Source: JADKAV01 sp963769435 (GTDB lineage: Bacteria; Actinomycetota; Actinomycetes; S36-B12; UBA10799). Taken from it: a stretch of DNA of 64,000 nucleotides. Position 1 is the first letter of the stretch. The number at the start of each line of letters is the position of its first letter. The DNA is taken from positions 1,612,001-1,676,000 of the forward strand of contig CAVYLN010000002.1 in the NCBI GenBank assembly GCA_963769435.1. The letters are read 5' to 3'. Below the pieces are notes generated by a model. The model ran no database searches. It was not told the DNA's origin and saw only the letters and a list, made by a program, of their open reading frames with translations. The position numbers and the translations under genes were made by a program. Below are positions 51,332 through 59,600 of this stretch, in pieces.

Positions 51332-52621
51332 CTAGGCGAGGTCGGGACCCGGTGTTGCCGGACCGGGCGGAAGGTGGACGGGGGTGTTGCCGAATGTGCG
51401 GATCAGATCCAGTTCGTCCTCGATGACGCCGGCGAGTCGTCGCACGCCCTCGCGGATGCGATCTGGTGTCGGGTGGCAGTACGACAGGCGCATCGAGTCG
51501 CGGCCCGACCCGTCGGTGTAGAAGCCGGTGCCGGGGACGTAGGCGACCAGTTCGGATACCGCCCGGGGGAGCATCGCCGTGGCATCGATGCCCTCCGGCA
51601 GCGTCACCCAGGAGTAGAAACCACCGCTGGGAACGGTCCATTCGGTACCCGGGGGGAACAACTGCTCCATGGTCGACAGCAGGGCGTCGCGCCGTTCCCG
51701 GTAGATCTCACGGAAGGCCTTGACCTGATCCATCCAGGGTTGGGTGCGCAGATATTCGGACACGCTGAGCTGCGCGAAGTTCGACGGGCACAGGATCGCG
51801 GCTTCTGCGGCGAGCACCAGCTTCTCGCGCACGGCGTGCGGTGCCACCGCCCATCCCACCCGCAGACCGGCCGCGATCGTCTTGCTGAAGGAGCCGAGGT
51901 AGATGACCGACTCACTGTCGTTCGCCCTGATCGCGCGCGGGACCTCCCCGTCGAACCCCAGCAGGCCGTAGGGATCGTCCTCCAGCACCAGGACTCCGGC
52001 CGACTGGGCGATCGCCAGAATCTGCTGACGCCGGGACTGGTCCTGAGTGACGCCGGCCGGATTGTGGTAGCTGGGGATCGTGTAGATGAACTTGACGGTC
52101 TGGCCCGCAGCCCGGCACGCGGCCAGAGCTTCGGACAACGCCTCCGGAACCAGCCCGCCGGCGTCCATGGCCACGTGGCGGACATCGACCTGGTAGGACC
52201 GGAAGACCCCCAGTGCACCTACGTACGACGGGGCCTCGACCAGTACGACGTCCCCGGGATCGCAGAAGATCCGGGTCACCAGGTCCAGGGCCATCTGCGA
52301 GCCCGCGGTGACCACGATGTCATCAGGGTGCGCCTCCACACCGACCGGCGCCATCACCTCGCAGATCTGCTCGCGAAGGGTCTGGTCGCCCTGGCCGTTG
52401 CCGTACTGCAGGGCGACCGCACCGCGGGTCACCAGCAGATGCTGCACGGTGCTCGCGAAGGCTTCCATCGGCAGGGCCTCCACGTAGGGCATGCCACCGG
52501 CCAGCGAGACGACCTCCGGGCGTGACGCGACAGCGAACAGTGCTCTGATCTCCGACGCGGTCATCCCCATCGCGCGTTCGGCGTAGGTATCGATCCAAGG
52601 GTCGAGACGTGATCCTGACAT
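51332..52621 (-). CDS. PLP-dependent aminotransferase (class I/II, 2-aminoadipate type)
   Basis: The 429-residue fold-type I enzyme has VVSLAGGMPYVEALPMEAFA, ALQYGNGQGDQTLREQICEV, VTAGSQMALDLVTRIFCDPG, IYTIPSYHNPAGV, VLEDDPYGLLGFDGE and the PLP-binding Lys in YLGSFSKTIAAGLRVGW. It lacks the N-terminal GntR domain of MocR proteins. LysN/2-aminoadipate-type and aromatic aminotransferases share this pattern, so the substrate is open. It lies 9 bases upstream of ddl on the same strand. Confidence 0.85.
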   Translation of the reverse strand: MSGSRLDPWIDTYAERAMGMTASEIRALFAVASRPEVVSLAGGMPYVEALPMEAFASTVQHLLVTRGAVALQYGNGQGDQTLREQICEVMAPVGVEAHPDDIVVTAGSQMALDLVTRIFCDPGDVVLVEAPSYVGALGVFRSYQVDVRHVAMDAGGLVPEALSEALAACRAAGQTVKFIYTIPSYHNPAGVTQDQSRRQQILAIAQSAGVLVLEDDPYGLLGFDGEVPRAIRANDSESVIYLGSFSKTIAAGLRVGWAVAPHAVREKLVLAAEAAILCPSNFAQLSVSEYLRTQPWMDQVKAFREIYRERRDALLSTMEQLFPPGTEWTVPSGGFYSWVTLPEGIDATAMLPRAVSELVAYVPGTGFYTDGSGRDSMRLSYCHPTPDRIREGVRRLAGVIEDELDLIRTFGNTPVHLPPGPATPGPDLA

Positions 52622-52647
52622 GCACCCACCTCCGGTCTGTCTCTACC

Positions 52648-52767
52648 ATGCCTGTCGTGGACGGTAGCCAACCCTCGCGGGTCCTGTTTCGTATTGTCGC
52701 CCTAGTCGCACTGGGGGTGCTCGCGGGTTTCGTGTTGGCCGGGCTGCGCCCACACGGCCCGCGCTGA
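52648..52767 (+). CDS. 39-residue single-helix membrane mini-protein
   Basis: An ATG at 52648 opens 39 codons: MPVVDGSQPSRVLFRIVALV, then ALGVLAGFVLAGLRPHGPR.. A single hydrophobic helix (about 12-32) is flanked by Arg residues. It fills the gap between the minus-strand aminotransferase and cwlM genes and ends immediately before the cwlM stop codon. No good ribosome-binding site was seen and no family is known. Confidence 0.4.
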   Translation: MPVVDGSQPSRVLFRIVALVALGVLAGFVLAGLRPHGPR

Positions 52768-53877
52768 TCAGACCGCGGCGCCGGCGTTCTCGCGGCTGTG
52801 CTGCCACTCGGGGGAGAAGAAGTCGTGGATGGCCGACGCGATGCTCTCAGCGATCTCCTGCCGAGTGTGGTGGTCCGACAGGGCTGCGAGATCACCTGGG
52901 TTCGACAGGTACCCCGCCTCCAGCCGCACGGCTGTCATCCGCGTGAGCCGCAGCAGGTCCCAGGTCTTCGCGTGCGTCCGGCAATCCGCAAGTCCCGTGC
53001 GCTGCACCACATGCTCCTGCAGCAACTCGGCGAATCGGCGGCCGACCATGGACGCTGTGCGTGAACTGCCGTAGTAGTACGTGGCGGCACCCGCTCCGCG
53101 ACCTGAGGGTTCCCAGTCACAGTGCACGGAGATCACGATGTCCGCGCCCACCCGGTTGGCGAACTGGGCGCGCTGGGCCTCGGTGGACGGCGAGAGGTGG
53201 TTCACCCCGAGTGGCCGGGTGAGCAGGACCTGCAGGCCGAGCGCCGAGAGGCGACCCTCGAGGCGCGAGCAGATGTCGTCGATGACCTGCTGTTCGGTCG
53301 TCTCGCAGTCCGTGAGTTCCCGCCCCGGATCGTTGCCACCGTGACCGGGGTCGATCACGATGACCTTGTCCGCGGTCCCCGTCTGCAGTTGGGCCAGCGC
53401 CTGCTGATCACGCAGTTCCTCCGGCGCCCCACCGCTGACCGTGCGGTTGAGCCGGTCCAGGGCACGCAGGGTCATCGGTCCGCAGACTCCGTCGGACTCC
53501 AGGCCCACGTTGCGCTGGAAGTCTCGTAGCGCGTGGTCGGTGGACGGGCCGAAGACCCCGTCGACCCGACCGCTGTCGAAGCCCATGTCCGTGAGCCGGC
53601 GTTGCAGCACCAGCGCATCGTCGCCGATCTGCATGTGGCCGGCGGAGTAGGACAGCAGCCGGTCACCGAGTCGCCAGCGAACCTCTTCGAGCCGCCGGAA
53701 GGTCTCCGCGCCGACGATGCCGTCCACGTTGAGCCCTTGCTGCTGCTGAAACGCCCGGACGGCGCTGTCCATCGATTCGTCGAATATCTCGGCCGCCGCG
53801 TCCGGCAGCATTCCCAGCCGGATGAGCCGGTCGCGCACCTCCGCAACGACCGGCCCGGTGTCACCGAGTCGGGCCAC
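52768..53877 (-). CDS. cwlM: N-acetylmuramoyl-L-alanine amidase-like protein CwlM
   Basis: The 369-residue protein has two peptidoglycan-binding domains (FDESMDSAVRAFQQQQGLNV and GPSTDHALRDFQRNVGLESD) and an amidase_3 domain: VIVIDPGHGGNDPG, VISVHCDWEPSGRGAG and AVRLEAGYLSNPGDL. No signal peptide is present, as in mycobacterial CwlM, a cytoplasmic regulator of MurA that is phosphorylated by PknB. The GTG at 53877 lies two bases after the trxA stop; a longer frame to 54114 is rejected because it overlaps trxA. The zinc-ligand pattern looks mostly retained, so enzymatic activity is possible. Confidence 0.88.
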   Translation of the reverse strand: MARLGDTGPVVAEVRDRLIRLGMLPDAAAEIFDESMDSAVRAFQQQQGLNVDGIVGAETFRRLEEVRWRLGDRLLSYSAGHMQIGDDALVLQRRLTDMGFDSGRVDGVFGPSTDHALRDFQRNVGLESDGVCGPMTLRALDRLNRTVSGGAPEELRDQQALAQLQTGTADKVIVIDPGHGGNDPGRELTDCETTEQQVIDDICSRLEGRLSALGLQVLLTRPLGVNHLSPSTEAQRAQFANRVGADIVISVHCDWEPSGRGAGAATYYYGSSRTASMVGRRFAELLQEHVVQRTGLADCRTHAKTWDLLRLTRMTAVRLEAGYLSNPGDLAALSDHHTRQEIAESIASAIHDFFSPEWQHSRENAGAAV

Positions 53878-53879
53878 CC

Positions 53880-54203
53880 TTAACCGAGGTAGTCGCTGAG
53901 GTCCGCGAGCAGCGAGGCCTTGGGTTTGGCACCGATGATCTGCTTGACCACCTTGCCCCCGGAGAAGACGTTCATCGTCGGGATGGAGGTCACCCCGTAC
54001 TGCGCGGCCGTGGCGGGGTTCTCGTCGACGTTCAGCTTGGCGACGACGATCTCGTCGTGGTCGGCGGCGACCTCCTCGAGGATCGGGGCGATCATCCGGC
54101 ACGGGCCGCACCACTCGGCCCAGAAGTCGACGATCACCGGCTTGTCGCTGAGCAAGACATCATCGGCGAAACTTGCGTCGGTCACGGTCTTGGTGGCGGA
54201 CAT
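53880..54203 (-). CDS. trxA: Thioredoxin
   Basis: The 107-residue protein has the redox site WCGPCRMIAP at residues 31-40 (FWAEWCGPCRM), the cis-Pro segment YGVTSIPTMNVF and a C-terminal GAKPKASLL. It reduces protein disulfides in the cytoplasm and is itself reduced by TrxB, encoded upstream at 54252-55181 on the same strand. Confidence 0.97.
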   Translation of the reverse strand: MSATKTVTDASFADDVLLSDKPVIVDFWAEWCGPCRMIAPILEEVAADHDEIVVAKLNVDENPATAAQYGVTSIPTMNVFSGGKVVKQIIGAKPKASLLADLSDYLG

Positions 54204-54251
54204 GGATCTCCTTCGTGGGTTCGTATCGGTTCAGCCTAATGCCGTCGGTGG

Positions 54252-55181
54252 TCAGGCCAGAGCGGCGAGGTAGCGCTCCGCATCCAGCGCCGCCGCACAA
54301 CCGCTGCCGGCCGCGGTGATCGCCTGGCGGTAGGTGTGGTCCACGAGGTCGCCGGCGGCGAAGACCCCCTCCACGTTCGTCTTGGTCGTGCGTCCCTGGA
54401 CCAGGACGTAGCCTTCGTCATCGAGGTCGATCTGGCCCTTGACCAACTCCGAGCGGGGGTCGTGGCCGATGGCGACGAACACTCCGGTCACATCCAGGGT
54501 GCTCTGGGCGTCGGTCACCCGATTGCGCAGACGTACGCCGTTCACCTTCTGATCGCCCAGAACATCGACGACCTCGGAGTTCCACACGACGTCGATCTTC
54601 GGATCGTTGAGGGCCCGCTCGGCCATGATCCGGCTGGCTCGGAACTCGTCGCGGCGGTGGATGATGGTGACCTTGTCCGCGAAGCGGGTCAGGAACGTCG
54701 CCTCCTCCATCGCGGAGTCCCCACCCCCGACCACGGCGATGTGCTGACCTCGGAAGAAGAACCCGTCGCAGGTCGCGCACCAGGACACTCCGTGACCGGA
54801 CAGTCGCTTCTCGTTGGGGACGCCGAGCTCACGGTAGCCGGATCCCATGGCAAGGATCACCGCCTTGCTGCGCCACACGACGCCGGCGTCGTCGGTGATC
54901 GTCTTGACCGGTCCGTCGAGTTGGATCTCCACGGCGTCCTGGGTCATGATGCGGGTCCCGAACCGCTCGGCCTGCTCGCGCATCGCGGTCATCAACTCGG
55001 GGCCTTGGATCCCTTCGGCGAACCCCGGGTAGTTCTCGACCTCGGTGGTGTTCATCAGCGCACCACCGGCGGTCACGGCACCCTCGATCAGCACCGGCTG
55101 CAACTGTGCCCGCGCGGCGTAGACGGCCGCGGTGTATCCCGCGGGCCCGGATCCGACGATGACGACTTGCTCTTCGCTCAC
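54252..55181 (-). CDS. trxB: Thioredoxin reductase
   Basis: The 309-residue flavoprotein has an FAD-binding GSGPAGYTAAVYAARAQL near residue 10, the redox-active Cys135-Cys138 in HGVSWCATCDGFFF, an NADPH-binding VVGGGDSAMEEATFLTRFA, and EGVFAAGDLVDHTYRQA. It uses NADPH to reduce TrxA. The frame stays open upstream into the anti-sigma region, but the GTG at 55181 (VSEEQVVIVGSG) begins at the fold. The gap to trxA is 48 bases. Confidence 0.96.
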   Translation of the reverse strand: MSEEQVVIVGSGPAGYTAAVYAARAQLQPVLIEGAVTAGGALMNTTEVENYPGFAEGIQGPELMTAMREQAERFGTRIMTQDAVEIQLDGPVKTITDDAGVVWRSKAVILAMGSGYRELGVPNEKRLSGHGVSWCATCDGFFFRGQHIAVVGGGDSAMEEATFLTRFADKVTIIHRRDEFRASRIMAERALNDPKIDVVWNSEVVDVLGDQKVNGVRLRNRVTDAQSTLDVTGVFVAIGHDPRSELVKGQIDLDDEGYVLVQGRTTKTNVEGVFAAGDLVDHTYRQAITAAGSGCAAALDAERYLAALA

Positions 55182-55240
55182 GATTGCTCCTGTCGTAGCT
55201 CCACCTTGACCAACCCGCATAGGGGGAGGTGGTATTCCCA

Positions 55241-55849
55241 CTAAAGGGTAGCTGTGGAGTTGTCCACGTCGAGGACCATGTGCCCGATCACCTCGTTGCT
55301 GGTGGCCCCGCACCCGGGCGTCACGACCCAGACCTCCTCGTACTCGGAATTGATCGGGTAGGTGGTGATCACGACGGCGGCCGGCAGATCGTCGTAGGAA
55401 CCGGTGTCGATCGTGAGCACGGCACCGTAGGCAGACAATGCATCGGCACACGCCTCGATCCCGGCCGGGGAGTCGGCGAAGGTGTTGGTCGGCGAGGTGG
55501 TCCCTTGGGCCTCCATGAACCGTTCGCGGACCTCGTCGGCGAAGTTGGCGGGTTCGTAGATCGCGCCCGCCTTGACGACCGGCAGTTGTCCCTGCGCGAC
55601 CGGCGCTGACGGACTCTCCACACTGACCGCCATCAGCATCGCGAAGGCCGCCACCGCCGCCGCGATCAGCAGCACGTTGAGGCGGGAGCGGTGTCTGCCG
55701 GTGAGCGGTACGACGGTGTCGCCCGCGCCCGTCACACTTTCGGATGATTCTGCGGCCAAACGCGCCCGCACGCCCTGCGCCACGTGGTCCGGGATCGCCG
55801 GCGACGGCAGAGAGGACAGCCGTGAGCGCACCTCTTCCTCGCTGCTCAT
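55241..55849 (-). CDS. Putative anti-sigma factor for SigM
   Basis: The 202-residue protein has an N-terminal cytoplasmic part (SSEEEVRSRLSSLPSPAIPD), one membrane helix (about 57-78, LNVLLIAAAVAAFAMLMAVS) and an extracytoplasmic domain with three Cys (EACADAL, TPGCGATS). The ATG at 55849 overlaps the sigM stop (ATGA), the usual sigma/anti-sigma order. There is no classical HxxxCxxC zinc motif, so the call rests on topology and on the match in position to Rv3912 in M. tuberculosis. Confidence 0.65.
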   Translation of the reverse strand: MSSEEEVRSRLSSLPSPAIPDHVAQGVRARLAAESSESVTGAGDTVVPLTGRHRSRLNVLLIAAAVAAFAMLMAVSVESPSAPVAQGQLPVVKAGAIYEPANFADEVRERFMEAQGTTSPTNTFADSPAGIEACADALSAYGAVLTIDTGSYDDLPAAVVITTYPINSEYEEVWVVTPGCGATSNEVIGHMVLDVDNSTATL

Positions 55850-56458
55850 GTGCCCGGACCTCCTTGCTTCTCACGTAGGACGCCTTCGTCGGCGTTCGGG
55901 TTCCGGACCGTGGCCAACCGTTCCGCGAGTTTGGCGCGGCCGCGGGAGCAGCGGCTCTTCACCGTGCCGGGAGGGCATTGGAGAATCGCCGCCGCATCGT
56001 CGACCGAGTAACCCTCGACATCGACGAGTACGATCGCCGCGCGCTGGTCGTCGGGGAGTTGCGGCGAGCCCACGCTCCAGCTCGATCTGCAGCTCGCGGT
56101 TGGCCATGTCGTCACCCGCGTGGGCCACCTCGTGCAGGTTCTCGATCCAGGTGGTCGTGGGTTTGTTCCTGCGCCGGCGGTGCTGATCCAGGCAGGCGTT
56201 GACGACGATCCGGTGCAGCCAGGTCGTGACCGCGGCCTCACCGCGGTAGGACGCCGCCCGGCGGAAGGCTGAGACCATCGCGTCCTGGAGGGCGTCGGAG
56301 GCGTCATCCGGACTGCCCGCGGTCCGCAGGGCCACCGCCCACAGCCGGTCCTGATGGCGGGAGAACAACTCGCCGAAGGCGTCGGTGTCGCCGTCGACGT
56401 GGGCCGCGAGCAGTTCGGCGTCGGATCGCTCGAACTCCGAACGTGCGCTGCGCGTCAC
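55846..56458 (-). CDS. sigM: ECF sigma factor SigM (one frameshift)
   Basis: Region 2 reads from the GTG at 56458: SDAELLAAHVDGDTDAFGEL, FSRHQDRLWAVALRTAG, SDALQDAMVSAFRRAASYRG (with WLHRIVVNACLDQHRRR). An extra base near 56070 breaks the frame before region 4, which continues LPDDQRAAIVLVDVEGYSVD and DAAAILQCPPGTVKSRCSRG to the TGA at 55846. The corrected length is about 203 residues. In mycobacteria SigM responds to surface and envelope conditions. The gene directly downstream is its putative anti-sigma factor. Confidence 0.9.
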
Positions 56459-56461
56459 GGG

Positions 56462-57928
56462 TCAGCCGCTGCGGACGACGATGGAGCGCACGCCACCACG
56501 ATAACCACCGTCGATCCAGGGCAGACGCGTGAACCACACAACGACGTACCTACCGGTCACGGGCCGAGGTGAGCGCAGCAGGATCCGGCGGCCGGCACCG
56601 GTGACTTCGGCGAACGTGCGGAACTTCTCGGGATTCGCGAAACGTTTGTTCCCGACCAGGACCTCGAGGTTGGTGTTCGCGCCGACGAGTTTCAGATCCA
56701 CGGTGGTGATGGGCCGGGGGGCGCCCAGATCCACCGTGATCCCCACTCCGGGTTTGCCTCCCAGGAAGGGGTCGAAGTAGGTGTCCGTCGTCCACGCCGT
56801 CAGCGGGTCACGGTCGATGGCCAGCCGCGTGGTCTTCCGGGACTCACCGTCGACCCCGTACGGGTCGTAGTCGCGGACCTGCACGATCGGGAGCCGGGGC
56901 TGGTCGGCAGGCAGCGAAGGGACCAGGGAGGCGACACCCAGTGCGCGGGTCTGTGCTGTCACCGGAGTGCCCGGCCGGCTGGCAGCGTCCGCCAGGCTCA
57001 TGATGACGGCGACGGCGGTCAGTCCCCCGGCCAGCCCGCCGAGCAGTACCCGGCGCCGACGGGTCGCCCGCTCCTGCAGTCGGGGCGCTTCCGACAACTG
57101 CGAGACCGCTTCCCGCAGGTCGGCCGCCACAGACGATGCTGCCGTGTACTCACCTCGCCAGCACCTCTCGATGACGTCGCACAAGCCCTCCGGTACGTCC
57201 GCGATGATCTCGCTGGGCCGTGCCGGGCGACCATCCGTGAGGGGCGCCGGCCGCAGCCCGACATCGGCGTCGAAGGGCCAGCGCGTGGTCAGACAGCAGT
57301 ACAGCAGCGACCCGAGACCGTGGATGTCCGCGGCGGCGGGTTCCAGGTCGGGTTCCGTGCCGTAGAGGCATGCATCCACGCCGTGGCCACGTACCCGCAC
57401 GCTCCCGTCTGCGAGCAGCATCAGTGTCGCGGGGCGGAGGCGACCGTGGGTGACCCCTTGTGCGTGGGCCGAGGCCACGGCCCGTGCCGCCTGGGCCACC
57501 GTGCTGGCCGCGGCGTGCGGTGTCATCGGTTCCTGGAGAACCTCGGGCAGGGCGATCCCAGGTATCCACTCCGTGATGATCACCAGTTCGTCATCCGGAT
57601 CGGGTCCGATCACGTCAAGAACGTTGGCGAATCGACGATCGGTGATGTGGGCGGCCGCGATCGCTGCCAACCGCAGGCGGTTCACGCGTGGGTCCCGGGC
57701 GGACAGAATCCGCAGCCCGACGGTGCGCCGCAGCCGGTTGTCGTAGGCACGCCACATGTCCGACGCCTGGACATGAGTGACCAGGTCGATCAGTTCGTAG
57801 CGCTCACGCCATTGCCGCGCAGCCTGCTCGGTCACATCTTCAGGGTAGGCCAGCGCATCGGACGACACGTCGACACGCCAGCGGCGCCCCGGTTCGTCGC
57901 GGAGTTCTTCACGCGCGGCTACTCCCAC
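56462..57928 (-). CDS. Membrane-anchored pseudokinase with extracytoplasmic discoidin-like domain
   Basis: The 488-residue protein has a kinase-like domain (about 40-275) without catalytic residues: the Gly-loop is absent, the VAIK Lys reads VGLRIL, HRD reads HGRLRP and DFG is missing. A transmembrane helix (about 295-313, VLLGGLAGGLTAVAVIMSLA) leads to a C-terminal domain with YFDPFLGGKPGVGITVDLGA and RYVVVWFTRLPW, which resembles galactose-binding folds. In mycobacteria the same pseudokinase is fused to MurJ and recruits FhaA after PknB phosphorylation. Here it is a separate gene overlapping the murJ end by 20 bases. Confidence 0.85.
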   Translation of the reverse strand: MGVAAREELRDEPGRRWRVDVSSDALAYPEDVTEQAARQWRERYELIDLVTHVQASDMWRAYDNRLRRTVGLRILSARDPRVNRLRLAAIAAAHITDRRFANVLDVIGPDPDDELVIITEWIPGIALPEVLQEPMTPHAAASTVAQAARAVASAHAQGVTHGRLRPATLMLLADGSVRVRGHGVDACLYGTEPDLEPAAADIHGLGSLLYCCLTTRWPFDADVGLRPAPLTDGRPARPSEIIADVPEGLCDVIERCWRGEYTAASSVAADLREAVSQLSEAPRLQERATRRRRVLLGGLAGGLTAVAVIMSLADAASRPGTPVTAQTRALGVASLVPSLPADQPRLPIVQVRDYDPYGVDGESRKTTRLAIDRDPLTAWTTDTYFDPFLGGKPGVGITVDLGAPRPITTVDLKLVGANTNLEVLVGNKRFANPEKFRTFAEVTGAGRRILLRSPRPVTGRYVVVWFTRLPWIDGGYRGGVRSIVVRSG

Positions 57929-59600
57929 GCAGCAGGGGCAGTTTGCCGGCCACCATGTCCCAGGCCTGCGAGATCTCCGCGACTCGCAGGAGCCTGGCCA
58001 GCAGCAGGTAGACCACGACCGCGACCGCCGACACGAAGATGGCGGCGACCAGCGCCCAGCCCGGCTGCCCGATGAATCCGAGGGCTACCTCGTCACCGGT
58101 GATGCGGCGGACACTGCCGGTGAAGAAGACGTTGGCCGCCAGACCGGCCGCGGCCGCGATGAGGCCGGCCAGCACCAGACGGGCGAGGACCCCGAGGGTG
58201 CGCCGTGACTGCAGGTCACCAAGCCGACGGGACAGCACGAACCAGGCGAGTCCGAAGGTCAGCCAGTAGGCCAGCGAGTAGCCGAGGGCGAGTGCGGTGA
58301 CCTTGAACTCGACCGCCGCGAAGTAGAACAGCGGCAGTGAGAACCCGACCATCAGCACGTTGTACGCGACGGTCAAGTAGAACGGCGTCCGGGTGTCCTC
58401 CAACGAGTACCATCCGCGCAGTTGCACGTAGAACAGCGAGAACGGCAGCAGACCGACCGCGAAGGCCACCACGACCAGACCGGCATATGTCGAGGCGACC
58501 CCGGACCCCGCCCCGAAGCCGAAGATCACGGTGGCGATCATCGGTCCGGCCACCCCCAGGCTCACCGCCGCGGGGATGATCAGCACCGCCACCAGGCGCA
58601 TGCCGTCGGCGACGTAGGCCCCCACCTTGGCGAGGTCCTGCTCGGCCGCCGCCCGGCTCATCCGCGGCAACAGCGCCGTCATGATGGAGATGGTGATCAC
58701 CGAGTGCGGGAGCATGAAGATCAGATAGGCCTTCTGGTAGGTCGTGAGCCCCTGTGCAACGACGTCGGCACGCGACGCAAGCACGTTCGCCAGCGTCGCG
58801 AGCCGGGTCACCACCAGGAACCCGACCTGGTTCACCAGGACCAGACCGATGGTCCAGATCGCCAACTTGCCGGTATGTCCCAGCCCGAACCCGCGAAGCC
58901 CCTTGACGTACGCGAACCGGAAGCCGGACCGCCACAGGACCGGGATCAGGACCAGTGCCTGCAACGCCACACCGAGGGTGGTCATGATGCCCAGCCATGC
59001 CACCTGGCCGTCCGTGATCGTGTTGACGTCCAGGTTGTCGCCGGCCACCAGGAGGAAGGCGATGGCGGCCGCGATCACGACGATGTTGTTCACGATTGGC
59101 GCGAACATCGGTGACCCGAAGTGTCCGCGGGCGTTGAGCACCTGGCTGAACATCGTGTACAGGCCGTAGAAGACGATCTGTGGCAGGCACAGGCGGGCGA
59201 ACGCAAGGGCCAGGTCGAACTCCCGTGCCGAGTACTCGCTGGTCGCGTAGAGATGCACGATCCACGGGGCCGCGAGGACGGCCACGATCGTCAGCGCCAG
59301 CGTGATCAGCGTGACGACGCGCAGCAGACGATTGGCGAAACCGTGCCCACCATCCTCGTCGTTCTGCATGTGGCGCACGAGCTGCGGGATGAAGACCGCG
59401 TTGAGCGCCCCGCCGGCGACCAGGATGTAGATGATGTTCGGAAGAGAGTTCCCGAGGCTGTAGGTGTCCGCCAGCGTTCCGAAGCCGATAGCGGCCACCA
59501 GGGCCATGTCCCGGATCAGACCGGTTGCCCGGGACGTGATCGTGCCGGCTGCCATCAGGGCACTCGAACGCAGGACACCCGCCTGTTCGCCGGTGCTCAT
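57909..59600 (-). CDS. murJ: Lipid II flippase MurJ (MviN)
   Basis: The 563-residue MATE-like protein has about 14 hydrophobic helices, including IGFGTLADTYSLGNSLPNII, YVVNQV-type loops, GLTTYQKAYLIFMLPHSVIT and a characteristic ISIMTALLPRMSRAAA segment. It flips lipid II across the cytoplasmic membrane. The ATG at 59600 overlaps the DUF6049 stop (ATGA). Unlike mycobacterial MviN it carries no C-terminal pseudokinase; that domain is encoded by the next gene. Confidence 0.95.
   Translation of the reverse strand: MSTGEQAGVLRSSALMAAGTITSRATGLIRDMALVAAIGFGTLADTYSLGNSLPNIIYILVAGGALNAVFIPQLVRHMQNDEDGGHGFANRLLRVVTLITLALTIVAVLAAPWIVHLYATSEYSAREFDLALAFARLCLPQIVFYGLYTMFSQVLNARGHFGSPMFAPIVNNIVVIAAAIAFLLVAGDNLDVNTITDGQVAWLGIMTTLGVALQALVLIPVLWRSGFRFAYVKGLRGFGLGHTGKLAIWTIGLVLVNQVGFLVVTRLATLANVLASRADVVAQGLTTYQKAYLIFMLPHSVITISIMTALLPRMSRAAAEQDLAKVGAYVADGMRLVAVLIIPAAVSLGVAGPMIATVIFGFGAGSGVASTYAGLVVVAFAVGLLPFSLFYVQLRGWYSLEDTRTPFYLTVAYNVLMVGFSLPLFYFAAVEFKVTALALGYSLAYWLTFGLAWFVLSRRLGDLQSRRTLGVLARLVLAGLIAAAAGLAANVFFTGSVRRITGDEVALGFIGQPGWALVAAIFVSAVAVVVYLLLARLLRVAEISQAWDMVAGKLPLLRGSSRA

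Noticed and set aside
54252..55874. 540-codon frame starting in the anti-sigma region and running into trxB
   Set aside because: The first 230 codons are a shadow of the anti-sigma gene; TrxB begins at 55181.
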